DNA of 64,000 nt. Source: Cruorifilaria tuberocauda (taxonomy: Eukaryota > Nematoda > Chromadorea > Rhabditida > Onchocercidae). Shown in pieces: positions 26,421 through 39,400 of this stretch. Under the pieces are notes generated by a model, which saw only the letters and a program-made list of their open reading frames with translations, was not told the origin of the DNA and ran no database searches. A program made the position numbers and the translations under genes. How positions within the stretch are numbered: position 1 is the first letter of the stretch; every line of letters begins with the position of its first letter. The stretch lies in the NCBI GenBank assembly GCA_013365365.1, contig JABVXU010000073.1, positions 62,001-126,000 on the forward strand. The letters are read 5' to 3'.

Positions 26421-28327
26421 CTAATCAAATTTCATCCTTTTATTTTGAATTGTTTCTGAACGCACATCAAAACTCCGTTTATTGCCAAGATCAATCCCTC
26501 GTCCTAAAACCGAATGATTTAGCCTATAAAAAAATATTGGACTGCCTGCCCAGAAAAATAAGAACATTTACATCTAAATGCACTTACAAATAAAAAGCAT
26601 TTGGGCATACAAATATTACAGCACTCCCTATTTCTCATAATTTCAAAATCGTAAGCTTACTATTTTAACGACAATTCAATATTCACCTTTTCCTCGGAAA
26701 CCGCCGCCATACTCACTTCCTCGATAACCAGTGCTTCGACCACTCCAATCTCCACCACCTCCGAAATTCCCACGACTACCACTTCTAAACCCACATCGAT
26801 CGCCTCGAGTGAATGAGCTACCTCCTTCTCGGCTGAATGAACTGCCTCCTCGACCTTTAAAAAGAGTTATACATAAGATTAAGAACGATCGTTATGAATA
26901 AATATCAATGTGCTTTAAAAATGAGCCTAACCACGAAATCTACTTCGATCACCGCTACCACGACCACGACCACCTGAAATTAATGTCCATGAAAATAAAA
27001 ATAGGAAATCATTTCGTAGTCTAAATTCATGATCTCGAATATTCGCATTACACTCCATCAACTGAAATCGTTCAAATCTACGATAATGCATGAAGTATAG
27101 CTAAAAGGGCTCCAAAAATCTGATTAAACTAACCCCGTTCATTTCCATGTATTTGTCCTTTTCCTCGTTTCCTTGCACCATTTGGCAAAAAACGGTTAAT
27201 AGGCAGAAGTCTTCCTGAATCAATGTATACCTTTTGTGCTTCTTTGAAAGAGGAAGCTCTAATACCACTTTGCAGTTTCACAGTGAATCCCTGAAACATC
27301 ATCCCATTTACTTTGGAAATACACAAGAAAAAAAAGGGCCATATTCATTGCAAGATGATATGTTTCTGTTAGCTTACAACAATCCCAATACCAAGAACTA
27401 AGTGATGATTTGGTCAACAGGTACAACAGTGCACTTCCTAATTGATATAACCGCAAACAAAAACTAATTTCAACACAATTAAAGAAGAATTAAATTAAAG
27501 TAGCTTCCAAAATCCGCTGTCGAAATGCTCTCCTGTATGTGACCGATAATAAAAACTCTTAGTGGTTTGGGAAAACTTTAAAAAGGAAAAACCTCCATTA
27601 CCTTGAAAATTTAAGTTCCTCTTATTATGGTTTTATTATAATCATCCACTCCAAGTCTTACTATATAAATAAATTCCATATGAGTGCAAGGAAACATTAA
27701 TCAAACTTGATTAAATAAATAACATACATACGTTGTCTTTAATACCACCAAAGATTTCATCAACTTTGCCAATCTGCTCTTTGTTTTCGAAAAATATCGG
27801 AGCGTTGAAGTAAGGAATTCTGCCTGATGTATTGTGACAAACGATATCGTTTTCACATGCATGCGTGAAATATCCTATTTCTATAAACATAAGCATTATT
27901 TGAAAGAAGAATCTGAAGTTATCAATCAAATCAAACAAAAGTTCTGTCAGGATGAATGAATCGGTAGTTAAAATCTGTGAATCATGATTCTGTAGCGATA
28001 TAATTCTGATTAACTAGAGAAAAAGTCTTTAATACTTGCAATAGAGGGAAATAAACCTCCAGAATAAGTTGTTATCGAACGGGTGAATTAAGAACAATGA
28101 TGTCAATTCCTATATCTCTCCGTTCGCTATTAACGACATAACACAGTCAACTCTATTACTGGAAAACAACTTTTCGTGCTGTTCATTATACGTGATAAAA
28201 AAAATTTTTTACCAGTCACTTGCTCCGGAGGACCTTGATCATAGCCACCGTTACGATTACTTCCGCCTCGATTCCCTCTGCGTCTACCACGTCTAAAACT
28301 CCCAAACTCTCGACCTCGAAATGACAT
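26421..28327 (-). CDS. GAR1: H/ACA ribonucleoprotein subunit GAR1
   Basis: Core protein of box H/ACA snoRNPs; it binds the pseudouridine synthase (dyskerin/Cbf5) and helps substrate turnover during rRNA and snRNA pseudouridylation in the nucleolus. Exons: 28327-28213, 27880-27732, 27290-27134, 26973-26932, 26854-26687, 26503-26421; 237 residues, close to other animal GAR1 proteins. An N-terminal Arg/Gly tract ([12 protein letters not shown]), the central Gar1 fold ([53 protein letters not shown]), then a long C-terminal RG-rich tail ([25 protein letters not shown]) spread over four exons, as expected for a nucleolar protein. The start ATG lies three bases after a TGCTGCAG acceptor. Confidence 0.96.
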
Positions 28328-28342
28328 TTTCTGCAGCAGGAC
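28328..28342 (-). promoter_or_regulatory. Probable spliced-leader acceptor of GAR1
   Basis: TCCTGCTGCAG on the minus strand ends at 28331, leaving a three-base AAA leader before the ATG. The close spacing suggests SL trans-splicing. Confidence 0.6.
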
Positions 28343-29175
28343 GTGAAACGATAAAAATTAAAAGGACGCAAAAACTGATAAACGTAAAGATGGAAAACAT
28401 CTTCCTTTGAATGTCCGTAATGAATGCATAAGCAAGACTGCAAATTCACAATATTTGCACAATAAATCACTTACTTTACAAACTGTAAGCAAAATGATAA
28501 ATAAGGAAACAAGGAAATAACGTTCACCTCCCAAAAATGTATTTCTGTTATTAATCAAGAGTAAGACTTGGAAATAGGTCCCGTTAGCATGAATTGTCAA
28601 AATCTACCGAAATACGACACGAAAAATAGGAAAATTACCAATTATAACACCAATCTCCTGCTATTCCATCCTAGTAGCCTTACCTCAGTACGTCACCTTT
28701 CTCCCCCGTTGCATCTCTCTGAAAAATGTCTCGGTAGGAAGGGCAGTATGATTGTTTGTCGTCCCACGACGTCTGGTTGACTTGGTTACTTAGGAAAATG
28801 GGTGAATGCTTCTTTGTCGTTCAATAAAGGGTCTTTTCATCACGAGGGTATCTTTTGGTAAGGTAAGAACAATAAAATTATTTTAAAAATTGCAAATTTG
28901 CTCTTCAAATTGAGATTTCGACAGCCACTTGAGCAGTGCTCATATCACTGTTCTCCTTTCTGTTCTTTTGAGTGTGGCGATTGATAATTAAATGTGAAAT
29001 CAAGATGAAGTGACTCGAAATTTTAAAATATGCGGTTTTTTGAGGAGGTTAATATATAAGTGGTATATGGCAATCGTCCGTTGTTGACAAATAACTAATC
29101 CAGTGGGTTCCCCATATCAAATATTGAATTTGGAGTGGTTCCGACAAAAGCAATCATCCATATGCGAGGCTCGAA
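28343..29175. promoter_or_regulatory. Divergent promoter region of GAR1 and CDC50
   Basis: The two genes are transcribed away from each other from this 0.85-kb interval, so it should contain both promoters. I recognise no specific factor site. Open frames at 28568-28780 (+) and 28358-28600 (-) lack motifs and overlap, so I leave them uncalled. Confidence 0.5.
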
Positions 29176-32100
29176 ATGGCATCCATTCCACAATGTCTCA
29201 CCACGTCAAGCTCCCCATTTCAAGGAATTCAACAACCTCCAATTCCTGTCGTCAGTAACATTGAATCTACCAATAGACCGAGGCGTAACAAACCCCGTGG
29301 TTAATTTTTTTTCTGCTCTTCAAATCTTACCTTTTTCACTTCAATGATTATTTATGGATTTAATGTATTTAGCTAACAAGCTTCTTTGACATTATATGTG
29401 GAATTTTCGTCACACTGTTTTTTTCGTTTCCAAATATGTCCTATTACATGAGGTATTTTTGTAAATAAGCAGCTCGTGGTATTAGACTTTTCTTTTTCTA
29501 TGCACTTTTCTTTTTTCTTTTTTTCTTTTTCTATGCACTTTTCTTTTTTCTTTTTTTCTTTTTCTTTATCTATTTTTAGATACTAGAAAGCACTTTTTTT
29601 ACCACCGCAATTTCTGGAAATAATAAGAACTGTATTTCATTTATGGAGTAACTGTATTTCAGTGGCACTTGATTGAAATAAATGCGATTTTCGAAAAGTG
29701 GCAAATTTCAGTTGGGAGTAATAATTATACACATTGCGTTAGAGCAGTGTTCAAAAATTCAAAAATTACCTTATGAAAGAAGAGATAGTGAAAAGGCAGT
29801 GAGAAGCAGCAGTCTGTAAGGAAAAATAGAACATTCTGCAGACACACTAGTTTATACTTGTTCTTCATGAACTATTCATGTTTGTGTACTCATCTTAGCT
29901 TTATCAAATTCCCATTATTGAGTTTAGATATTTCTAACAATTTCAGAAATTGGGGATTTAAGTGAGAATCTGCCAGCTATTCCGGTGCTACAGTGATAAA
30001 ATTCAAAGTCAAGTTGTCATCTTCTCAATTATCGGAATACAAGAGTATAAAAATACCGTTTCATAGTACTGTAAATTTTAGCGGAGCATGAATATTCAGC
30101 TCATTGCATCATATCGGGTTTCAGTTACACTTCGCTTTTGTAATATTTTCAAAAATAAAATATCAGGTTGAGGAACAAAATTTATCTGGTGAGTTGATTA
30201 GCTCTTCCGCTTCTTAATTTTCTACTAGTTTCAATCTGTAGTTCTTGATGAGATAACTTGCAGATACAAAACTTCGTCAACAAAAATTACCTGCATGGCA
30301 GCCTATTTTAACTGCGTCAACAGTTATACCAACAGTTTTTGGAATTGGCGTTGTTTTTCTACCTATTGGTGTCGCTTTATTTTTAGCCAGTCAAGGAGGC
30401 AAGGCATTATCTTAATTTGATTTTGTTAATATGTGATATGATTTACCGCAGAAAGTCGCTTTTCGGTTGTATTCATTTTTCAGAAATCAGGTAAGTGCCA
30501 ACAATCATAAATCCGGATAAGGTAACAATCGTCAGTTCTATTTTTGCTAATCTTAGATGCATGGGTTGTTTTATAAGTCGTGTACACCTGAGATCGGATA
30601 CACATTGTGCAGTATTGAAATCAGTATTATTATAGTGAAAGAGTCAATCACGGATTACACAACATGCAGTATACCTTCACATAAGGCTTGTGAATTTGTG
30701 ATTAAATTGGACAGCGATTTTCAGGTTCCAGTTTTTCTCTTTTGATAATTGCTTTGTATGTGGACCTGTTTAATTGAAATATTGTTTTTAGAACCGGAAA
30801 ATAAATTCTAGGGTGATGTTTATTTTTATTATGCATTGGACAATTACTTTCAAAATCATCGACGGTATATGAAAAGTCGCAGTGATAGCCAACTTCTGGG
30901 CGATCTCCAGGCAGACTTTTTTTTCAGTTTCAAGTATAGATGAAAAAAGCGCAGATTTGATATACTTCTTTCAAGAATCCGAATACAGAGTTAGAATGTT
31001 CAAAAACGCTGTGAGATTTCAGAATGTGGGAGACTGTGAGCCATATGCATATTTAAACACGTCGTTAGGCCGGAAAATTATTGCTCCATGCGGTGCAGTT
31101 GCGAATTCCATGTTTAACGGTTAGAAGAGTTTTAACGTTTTATGTTTCCGGTTGAAAATCAATTATTACAACTTCTTTTTAAGTTCATTCAAAATTTTCA
31201 GATTCATTTACGTTGTATCGTAATGGCAGCAGTGATTCAGTACCCTGGACATATAAAGGTGTTGTTTGGCCAGTTGATAAGGACAAAAGATATAAGAATC
31301 CACCTGGGAAGGACCTTCGGCAGGCTTTTTTGGTAAATTTAAAAAAAAAGTGTTTAATTCTAGTCAAAAATTTAAGCTGGACTAAATTAAACATACGGAA
31401 TTTTGCGACATTGCAAGATAGAAATTTTATAGATCATTTATGATGTAATATCTTTATGAATATATGATTTCAGAAAACTGTAAAACCTCCTAATTGGCAA
31501 AAGGCAATATATGAGTTAGATCCAAATAATTCGGACAATAATGGATTTTTAAATACCGATTTCATTGTATGGATGAGAACAGCAGCTTTACCTGATTTTA
31601 GGAAATTGTATCGTATTCTAGTTCGTTACAAGAACCCTTTGTACAAAAATGGTTTACCTGCTGGGACATACAAGCTTGTTATTCAGAACAGTAAGTTATT
31701 TTTAATACGAAAGATTTTTTGAATTTCATAAGAACTGAAAATATTATGTCATTTTACATATGACATCATACTCAAGAATAATTGTGGTTGTGAAGTTATT
31801 GCAATCATCCAAATCTTTCTTTTCGTATTTTTGGAGCAATATCGGTCGTCATATCTGAGCCCTATGTTCGATGTAATAAGTTTCGGTCTGCTAAAATCAT
31901 GATGTCAAGAGTTGGGATGCTGACAGTATTCAACTACCCCTATTATTGTTTATTTTCGTTCTTTCCTCTATTTAATATCCACTCCCTTTCTTTCCCTCAA
32001 ATTGCAATATGAAATGCATTTCAGATTACCCAGTAACAGTGTTCGGCGGTCGGAAGTATTTTATAATAAGTACAACATCCTGGGCAGGTGGTAAAAATGC

Positions 32101-32367
32101 ATTTTTGGGTATTACATACATTGTCGTTAGCGGCATTTGTATCTTATTTGGTGCAGCTTTCCTATTGATACATTTGAAGTTTGGTACATCGTAAGTTTTT
32201 CGCTCCTGTATTAGAAATTTTTGTACTCAGTACCCAGAGCTTTCATTTTTATAAAGCGGAAGTGTATTCGTTATTCTTCTCTTTATTTTTCTGTATAATA
32301 CTTTCAAAAGAAAGATAATTTTTACAGATCAAACGAAGCTGGGAGCATCTCTCAAGTTTCACGATAG
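29176..32367 (+). CDS. TMEM30: CDC50/TMEM30 family P4-ATPase beta subunit
   Basis: Chaperone and partner subunit of phospholipid flippases (P4-ATPases), acting from the ER to Golgi, endosomes and plasma membrane; CHAT-1 is a C. elegans member. Exons: 29176-29299, 30264-30398, 30636-30724, 30812-30910, 31023-31119, 31202-31332, 31474-31690, 32025-32190, 32328-32367; 365 residues. The first exon has a Pro/Ser-rich cytosolic tail ending NRPRRNKPR; exon 2 continues with [12 protein letters not shown] and the first membrane segment ([19 protein letters not shown]). The lumenal domain shows [63 protein letters not shown] and [16 protein letters not shown]; the second membrane segment is near [20 protein letters not shown]. 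Two junctions need GC-AG introns. The first in-frame ATG was taken as start because a TGA precedes it. Confidence 0.93.
29491..29556. repeat. Two-copy 33-bp pyrimidine-rich tandem repeat
   Basis: The words CTTTTTCTATGCAC and a following T/C-rich tail recur at a 33-bp offset (CTATGCAC at 29498 and 29531). The repeat lies in the 964-nt first intron of the CDC50 gene. Confidence 0.8.
30399..30635 (+). other. Probable GC-AG intron (CDC50 intron 2)
   Basis: The donor reads GGAG/GCAAGG and the acceptor TTATTATAG/TG. Removing it joins LFLASQG to [11 protein letters not shown], the family reading. The alternative GT donor nine bases upstream would delete three conserved residues and put Met at the joint. 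Confidence 0.75.
30911..31022 (+). other. Probable GC-AG intron (CDC50 intron 4)
   Basis: The donor reads CTCCAG/GCAGAC and the acceptor GATTTCAG/AAT. It joins SQLLGDLQ to NVGDCEPY in phase. A GT-AG alternative (donor GTATAG at 30927) needs an intron of about 55 nt and adds some 19 residues not expected in the family. Confidence 0.55.
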
Positions 32368-34188
32368 TTTCAGTTATTCTGATCCATTGCTTCTATTTTT
32401 ATTGTGATTGGAAAAAACCGTCTGTTTTTATGTTCTATTAATTACAGCTATCGTTCGAAAACAAGCTATCTTTTATGAAAAATTCTCCTCCGAATAGTTA
32501 AAATTGAATGCGTTGGATAAGATACCATTAATTGTGACAGCAAGGATGCTAGGGAATTAAATAATTGTTTTCTCTGTAAAACTTGTTCTACTGTCACATT
32601 ATAAAGAAAGTTTTTTTGTCTTATTTTCACAATTCTCGTCATCTCTTCTATTTAGAGTAGAGACTTGTTTTCTAAATCGAGTTGGATTCTGTTCTTTATT
32701 GTTCTTTGATGAAATTGAATAATGTCTTTGAGTTCTTTGCGTTAGATTTTCAAATTTTACGCAAAGTGCTTTTGTTATTTTCAAACTACTAAATGTTAAA
32801 GTTCGAATGTTTAAAAACATTTCTGTACTGTGATCAGTTAATTTTTGTATTTTTTTAATGCTTTGTACTTACGCTTATTAAGTTATCATTTTTCTAGAAG
32901 TTATGTAATAACAGCAATGAATGCACTTTACTTAAACTCCAATTGTTTTGTGTCATACGTCGAAGTGGCAAGCAGTTTTTCCACTCGTCTTTTTTTTTTG
33001 TTTTACGAAGTACATTCATATAGAAGCTGCTTACAACATTTCATTATTCATCCATGAAATTGTTATTGAGTGGTATTTATTCTGGCAGATCCTACGATAT
33101 CGGTCAGTTAGAATATCTGTCCAAAAAATTGAGGATATTTGAAAAACATGTAGTGCAAGCAAAGTAATGAGTTACTTGTATCATTCTGCTCTTTCAGATG
33201 CTTTTATCAATAGGCACTTAGCGATTCATTCGGGTTCTATCCATTTCAAATTCATTAGGTTCATATCTTTAATTTTTTTTGTCATAATACGAGAACCAGG
33301 GGGAATTCAAACAAAAGAACTAGAGCCACAAAATTGCGGTAATCTGTCCAAATTACCACTGCCAACATTCAGTGCTGATCCCAAGTTATAGAGAGCATTC
33401 TGAAGTGGCTTTGAGGTCACGGTCCACCTTCAATTCTCGACATTCAAAGACCAAACCACCTACTCTCTTGCTTCAAAGAAGGAGGATTTGCCAGTCTTGA
33501 GAAATTACGATATTGCTCCCGAAAACTAAAGTTATAGGAGAAATTTCAATCAGCAAAGTTGGAAAATTATTTACCATCAAGAAATTGCCTCATAGAAACT
33601 TGATTCCATCAAACGAAACGGGAGAAATTGGTCCTGTTGACATTAAAGATGATTCATATTTTCTATTTCATATTTATTCGAATAGTTTTGTTTACCAGTT
33701 TTTAGCTATGCTCATAATAGCACTATTGAAAACATATTAGCCAGGAACTTATAGTTTGCTAATCGGAAAATGCTGCTATAATTGTTGTGATTAAAGATTA
33801 GTAATCAATGCTAACTGTAGTGAATTAATTTTGGACCGTCGATAAAATAAGGCGAGAGTAGTTCTGAATTAGCTATTCAAGACTGTTAATTTCACCAAGA
33901 ATGGTACAGTACGTCGTGAAATTAGTGTTTTTTTTGAAATGCAGGAAGGTAGATCAATTTTGCGTTACTGTTATTGTTGTATTCAAGTCAAAAGACTTTT
34001 AGATAGAGTGACTTCATTGCTGCAAGTGCAACGAATTGCATTTGCTTTCTGATAGAACTGTTGGAATGTTTTGCTGCAATTAATTTAAGCTGCTGAACAG
34101 CAAATCATATTTAAATGCTATCAATTATTTCACAAACAATTACGTTGGAAAAATACCATCAATGATTTCATGAATAATTAGCTGGAAG
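32368..34188. other. Convergent spacer between CDC50 and the acidic-protein gene
   Basis: Holds two 3' UTRs. Open frames here (32599-32820 minus, 32845-33142 plus, 33167-33391 plus, 33513-33740 plus) have AT-driven composition and no motifs. The patch 33290-33480 is somewhat less AT-rich than its flanks but is not open over its length. Confidence 0.55.
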
Positions 34189-36454
34189 CTAGTCATCACA
34201 AGCCATACTTTCATCAGTCTCTGCATTCTCCAGCATATTAATAACTACCTTGGCTGCTTCTATGAATATTTTGTGCATAATCGACTCCAAACTTTCAGGC
34301 GTGCTTAAATCTTTCAAATCCACATCACTTAATTCTGGTTGTTGCTGAACTCGAGAATCTTCATTCCAGTCTCTTTCTTCCATGACTTCTTCACATTGCT
34401 CGCTGGCCACTGTTGCAACATCCATCTCTTGGTCACAATCACCCAGCTGATCGGACGAATCTGCTGATTCGTCCTCCATGTCTTCCATCATATCATCTTC
34501 ATCTGATGCAGTGATCGACGACCCTTCGCCCTAAAATAGAAACAAAACCAAAAGATACCAGATTTTGTTGAAATTTAGTATTTGGATTAGAACTTAGAAA
34601 GATTTCTGACTTTCTACACTGTTTCTGACTTTCCTGATTGCCAAAGTACACTAAAAGATACCAAAATTCGCAGTTTTCCAGGCAAGTCTTGTAAGTGTCT
34701 TTTAATTATGAAAAATTATGCCCGATTAGATAAAAATTTAAGGTAGTTGTACATATAAAAAGTACGGTACCATAATGAAAAAACTAATTTGATAGAAGCT
34801 AGTTTATCTGATCTAATGCGGCAAAATTCATCCTTATCATTAACATCTTTTTCAAAATACATTTCCCTTTGATGGTACAATAACCATTAATGCCGTGTGC
34901 ACTATCAACCATAATATAATGCTCAAATAGTGACCAATAAGTATAGCATGTTGTTTTAAGTTTAAGCTGATGTCGGATTTTGTTTAAGTAAGATACTTCC
35001 GACAAAATAAGGTATGTTGAATCTTAACTCTTGTTAGGCATTAAGATAAAATATCGCGACCCTTAAATGAAAAATGATTTAATATGAGATGGGTTAGTTT
35101 CTAATATTTTTTAAAACAAAAAACTTTTCCTTGTATCCACAAGAGGGAGCAGATTACAAATGGAAGTACATAAAAATCGACATAATTTACTCTCAACCAA
35201 CTTATTAAATTAAATATTTCTTTAGGATTTCGCTTAGATCTAAAATAACTGCTACAATATACATACTGCACAAATTAATCATAGATGGAAATTGAAATTA
35301 TTATAATTCGTAGTTAAAAACACCAATACTTTACATATGTCAAAGTCTTTTTTCCAGCAGCCCCAAAAGCTGTTATGCTACGGAGACTAGCATGTGCTGT
35401 AATGATCTAACAATTATCATCTAATATAAAATAAAATAAAAAAAACTTGCTGTCATTATCGTTTACCTGTAATATTCAGATAGTTAATAATTTCAAAAGG
35501 AACTACTGAGGATCACACATCAAGAGAGCAAACTATTAATACTGAATATAAAAATCGACCTCTGGTTGAATGCTGTGACTTAAAAGTGGAAACTTTAATC
35601 GTTATTTTCAGGACTGTAATACATACGACATCTTAAGCATGCACGACTATTGCCAAAGAATGTTCTAAGTAAACTGAGAACATGATGTAACTCCTCCATC
35701 GAAAACAAAATAATGAAGGCTGAGTTTATCATAAGAATGAATGTTTCCGAAAATTGCTAATAAGTTCTCTCTAAACCGATCCTCTATCTAGAAAACTATT
35801 TAATTTGAAATTTATTTGCCTTGTTACTAAGGAGTGTTCGCCATCAAGCCTAATTCGGTCAAGAAGAGAGCGCTTCGTCATAACTAGAAAAATTCGAAAA
35901 CCACAATGCTGCATAAGACATAGAGTGACATCAAAAAGTTTGAGTTGATTAATCTCGTACGCTTGTCATCTCTACCTCAAGAATAAACATGTAGTGAATA
36001 ATTACACCGTTCTAAAAAAACTTCAATGAACAATAATTAAATCAGGCAATGATATGCACATCGAGATATATGAACGTTTTTAACCAAAAGCCGAAGACAC
36101 GTAAAACCGTTTGCACAAAGAAATTTACAGTTTTTGCTAACAAAGTGTCATATACCGAAGGAGGATAACATTTCAATTATGTGTAAACTAGCAGTCCGAA
36201 AATACAACAGTCTGCAAATTTTGATGCGAGGGTAATGTGAGTGCAATTTCTCATAATTTAAACTCTCTTCTCATTCGTAATTTCATCACCTGTAAAACCT
36301 GAGATATTGTGCCGTCCAGAATTCCCGCTACGATTTCACGGCATGAATTGACCTCAGTGTGAACAGCTTCCATCAAACGAACTCGAAGTAAGTTAATGAC
36401 ATCATCCAAATAATTAAGACTTTGCTCTCTAGCATTATCGTTCTGCTTGGACAT
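34189..36454 (-). CDS. Unrecognised acidic 168-residue protein
   Basis: I do not recognise this gene. Two exons, 36454-36290 and 34530-34189, join in phase 0 across a 1,759-nt intron with a CAG/GTGATG donor and TTTTAG acceptor. The ATG lies seven bases after a TTTACAG acceptor, which supports it as a trans-spliced start. Exon 1 encodes an amphipathic helical stretch (LDDVINLLRVRLMEAVHTEV, then IVAGILDGTISQVLQ). Exon 2 opens with a strongly acidic, Met-, Asp- and Glu-rich tract (SDEDDMMEDMEDESADSSD) and ends with a second helix (LESIMHKIFIEAAKVVINML) and an acidic tail. There is no signal peptide or membrane span, so it is probably cytosolic or nuclear. The layout, two helices around an acidic linker, would fit a subunit of a larger complex, but that is inference. 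Confidence 0.7.
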
Positions 36455-36470
36455 TTTCTCACTGTAAACT
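36455..36470 (-). promoter_or_regulatory. Probable spliced-leader acceptor of the acidic-protein gene
   Basis: GTTTACAG on the minus strand ends at 36462, leaving a short TGAGAAA leader before the ATG. Confidence 0.55.
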
Positions 36471-39400
36471 TTGTATTTCCTTTCTGCAACATGAATAGGG
36501 GAAATGGATCTCTCTCATGAAGGTGCGAAATACAGCCGTTGCCCATGTACACTGCCTAACACAACAAGTTGCCCTCAACTTTCACTCTTGCTATCCTAAC
36601 AATCAAAGTTGCACCCTAGATATCGCGATGAACGCAAGTTTTTGACATTCTATTACCTAACTCCTGACTCGCTTATACTTACCTATTCACGTCCGACCAC
36701 CGTCACCAAACTACAATATAAGCCTTCTGGCGCCTTTTCGCAATTTAAATATGCTATGTCGACAAAACGTATAATTTGCATAAATTGGCAAGATTTGCAC
36801 GTAGACAATTCTTGTTCTATGACATAGAGTCTGCGTGAGTGTGGGAAATGTTTCAGGACGAATTGTGTGAAGTGGATGAGTGGGCGCAGAGTGTATGCCA
36901 TTCTAGGATGATGACGGTCGTGTATGTTGGTGACTGCTTTTCATTTCTTCCGGCGATTCTTTAACTAAATGGGAAATGATGATGACATTTTGGGTGAATT
37001 TTTTTGGGTGCCTTGCGAATTTTGCACATCAGTCGTATACCATGCTTGACAAAAGATGGAAAGAGAAGTCAGAGGTAGGGAGAAAGGTGAAGATAAGCGG
37101 AAGTACTGAAAGTTATTATCTCATCAATCCCAAAACATTTTCAGCTCTTCATCCTTATATCATTATTTGCAGGATTTTTATTGCTGGATGTTTCATTTCA
37201 ATAATTAACATGTTTCTGTTATTGTATTCATCCTTCTCGCTATAATATCGTGATCACATCGGTCGGTTGTGGACAGCGGCTTGGCTACTCCATTCTGCAA
37301 AGAATGATCTCTTACATCATTTTCTTCACTCCATCAATTCGTTTTATAAATGGAATGTAAAATTGACAGGTATCAATTTGTTAGATTTCTTTTCAATGTT
37401 CAATGCCATTATTTCGTGTGTTAATGAAATTTCTATTGAGATTTTTCATATATATCGTATTTGTATGCACATATAGCTTGTTCGAGCTACGTTTCAATTT
37501 ATATATTCAAGTGGATGTTCCTAACAGAAATCTCTATAGGGCATAGTAGTGACTTCCCGGATTTACGACAATTCAAACGAAAATTTAGTTATAAAGTTTA
37601 GCAGTGGGGACCATGTTAGTTCAAGTGATAATGTGACATCATCGTAGAATCATCAAAAAGCCACGAAGACATTAATGAATTCTACTTGAATTGGATGAAG
37701 TGTTCTAAGGCAATTATATTTATTTAGCAAGCAGTTGAAAGGAAGATTTGAGTGACATTGGTACATGATTAAATATCATTGGGTACCAATGTTGCTAGTT
37801 GACTTCCGCTTTAATAAACAATTGGAGTTCAGTTTCTGGAATTTCAAAATTAGAACAAAATATTTTGATTGAGATATTTTAAGCTGTAGTAGTAGTAGCA
37901 AATAGCTATGTGATATTAGATGTACAATGATTGGGCCTATAAGCTACAATGAATAAAAAAGGTTTTGGTTAAGTCTATTTAGTGGAACTGTTTCTAAATT
38001 AAAAAAATTAAAAAGATCGGAGTATAAAATTCGTGCAGGATATGAAAATCAAAGATATTTATTTATATGACTGAATTTGAACCTAAGTTCCGTCTCAATC
38101 CAATCTGCTGCAGGATGGTTTCGCACGGATAAATCTGCCCTATTCTTACATGATATGATCGCAACGTAATTCGGGTGCATTCGTGGTTCAAAACTCCATT
38201 TTCTAGATAAATATACAATGAAAACGTCGTGGGTGGTCTGTAGCAAAGTGCTGAGTTGATAATATGCGCCACCAAAGATGTTCCCTGCAGCAATTACACT
38301 GCTCGACGCCGTCAATATTTTGTCAGCATAAACGATAATCTTCATGGGCATTTTCATGTACTGACTTTGCTAATGTAAATTTTGGGAAAGAGGAATGGTA
38401 GAACGAATGAAGTGCCGTAGATATTCAAGAAACTGTTCAAAAATTATTGGATAGAATTCGCGAAAAAAAAAAATGTTTTCCAGTCAAATTTGCATGCTTT
38501 TTGAAAGATGTTGCTTACAACATATGTTTGTATTCACACTCGAATACAAGCATTTTCTAGCCTGGTTTTTTCGCCGTAATAATTATTATCCTTGAATGTT
38601 TGAGGGAATGAAGATTTCAGTAACACATATTTAGGCAGGCCAGTCAAAAGGAGAATTAGGAAAAATTAAGGTACCTCAGAAAGAATACCTTTTCAAAATC
38701 TAAGAAATTATCATCTTTTATGAGAGATAATATTTACCAATGATTCCAATTGAAATTCCAAATACAACATGAATCTGTCGTTTTTTTTAGATATATTTCG
38801 TTTAGTTATGTATTCTCTTAGCGTATCTGTTAACGGTAATTAGCAGAACGGTAACGGTAATTCTGCCTCACTTTGTGTGGAAGATAACTGTAGTAATAGA
38901 GAAGATTAGCCGTCATTTTATATTTTTGTTAATTGCAGGAATTTGAAAAGTGCCCAATAAAAGTTTATTGAGTAATGAATGAAATGAAAGGCTAAGATGG
39001 TATACAGTAATAGTTATAATGTGGGCATAATTGAAAATAGTTATTTCCGTGGCTTGAAGTTTATGAAAATTATGCATTAGAAAATATCGGATTTTCCAAA
39101 ATTTTAATGTAAGAAACATGAATTTGAAAACTTTGTGACAGCTTAAGTATTTTTAATTCCTTCGAAGGGCTATTTGTATCACTTTTTTAATTTTTTCTCG
39201 CAGCATATAAATTTAATTCCTACTGATAAATTCATGTTTCATTTTCACTTTATGACTTAGAACAAAAATCACTGAAAAGCGACATGCATATATTTCCAGC
39301 ATTATCCGATGCATAATTTATTCGTTAAGATCACTCCAGTTCTCTGCTTCTTGAGAACATCATTAATAATATTTTAATAATTCTACAAAACTGAAATGGA

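Noticed and set aside
17197..28327. An operon of UFSP2, VHA-11 and GAR1
   Set aside because: The genes share a strand, but the gaps are about 1.4 and 1.0 kb, far longer than usual nematode operon spacing; shared transcription is not supported from sequence.
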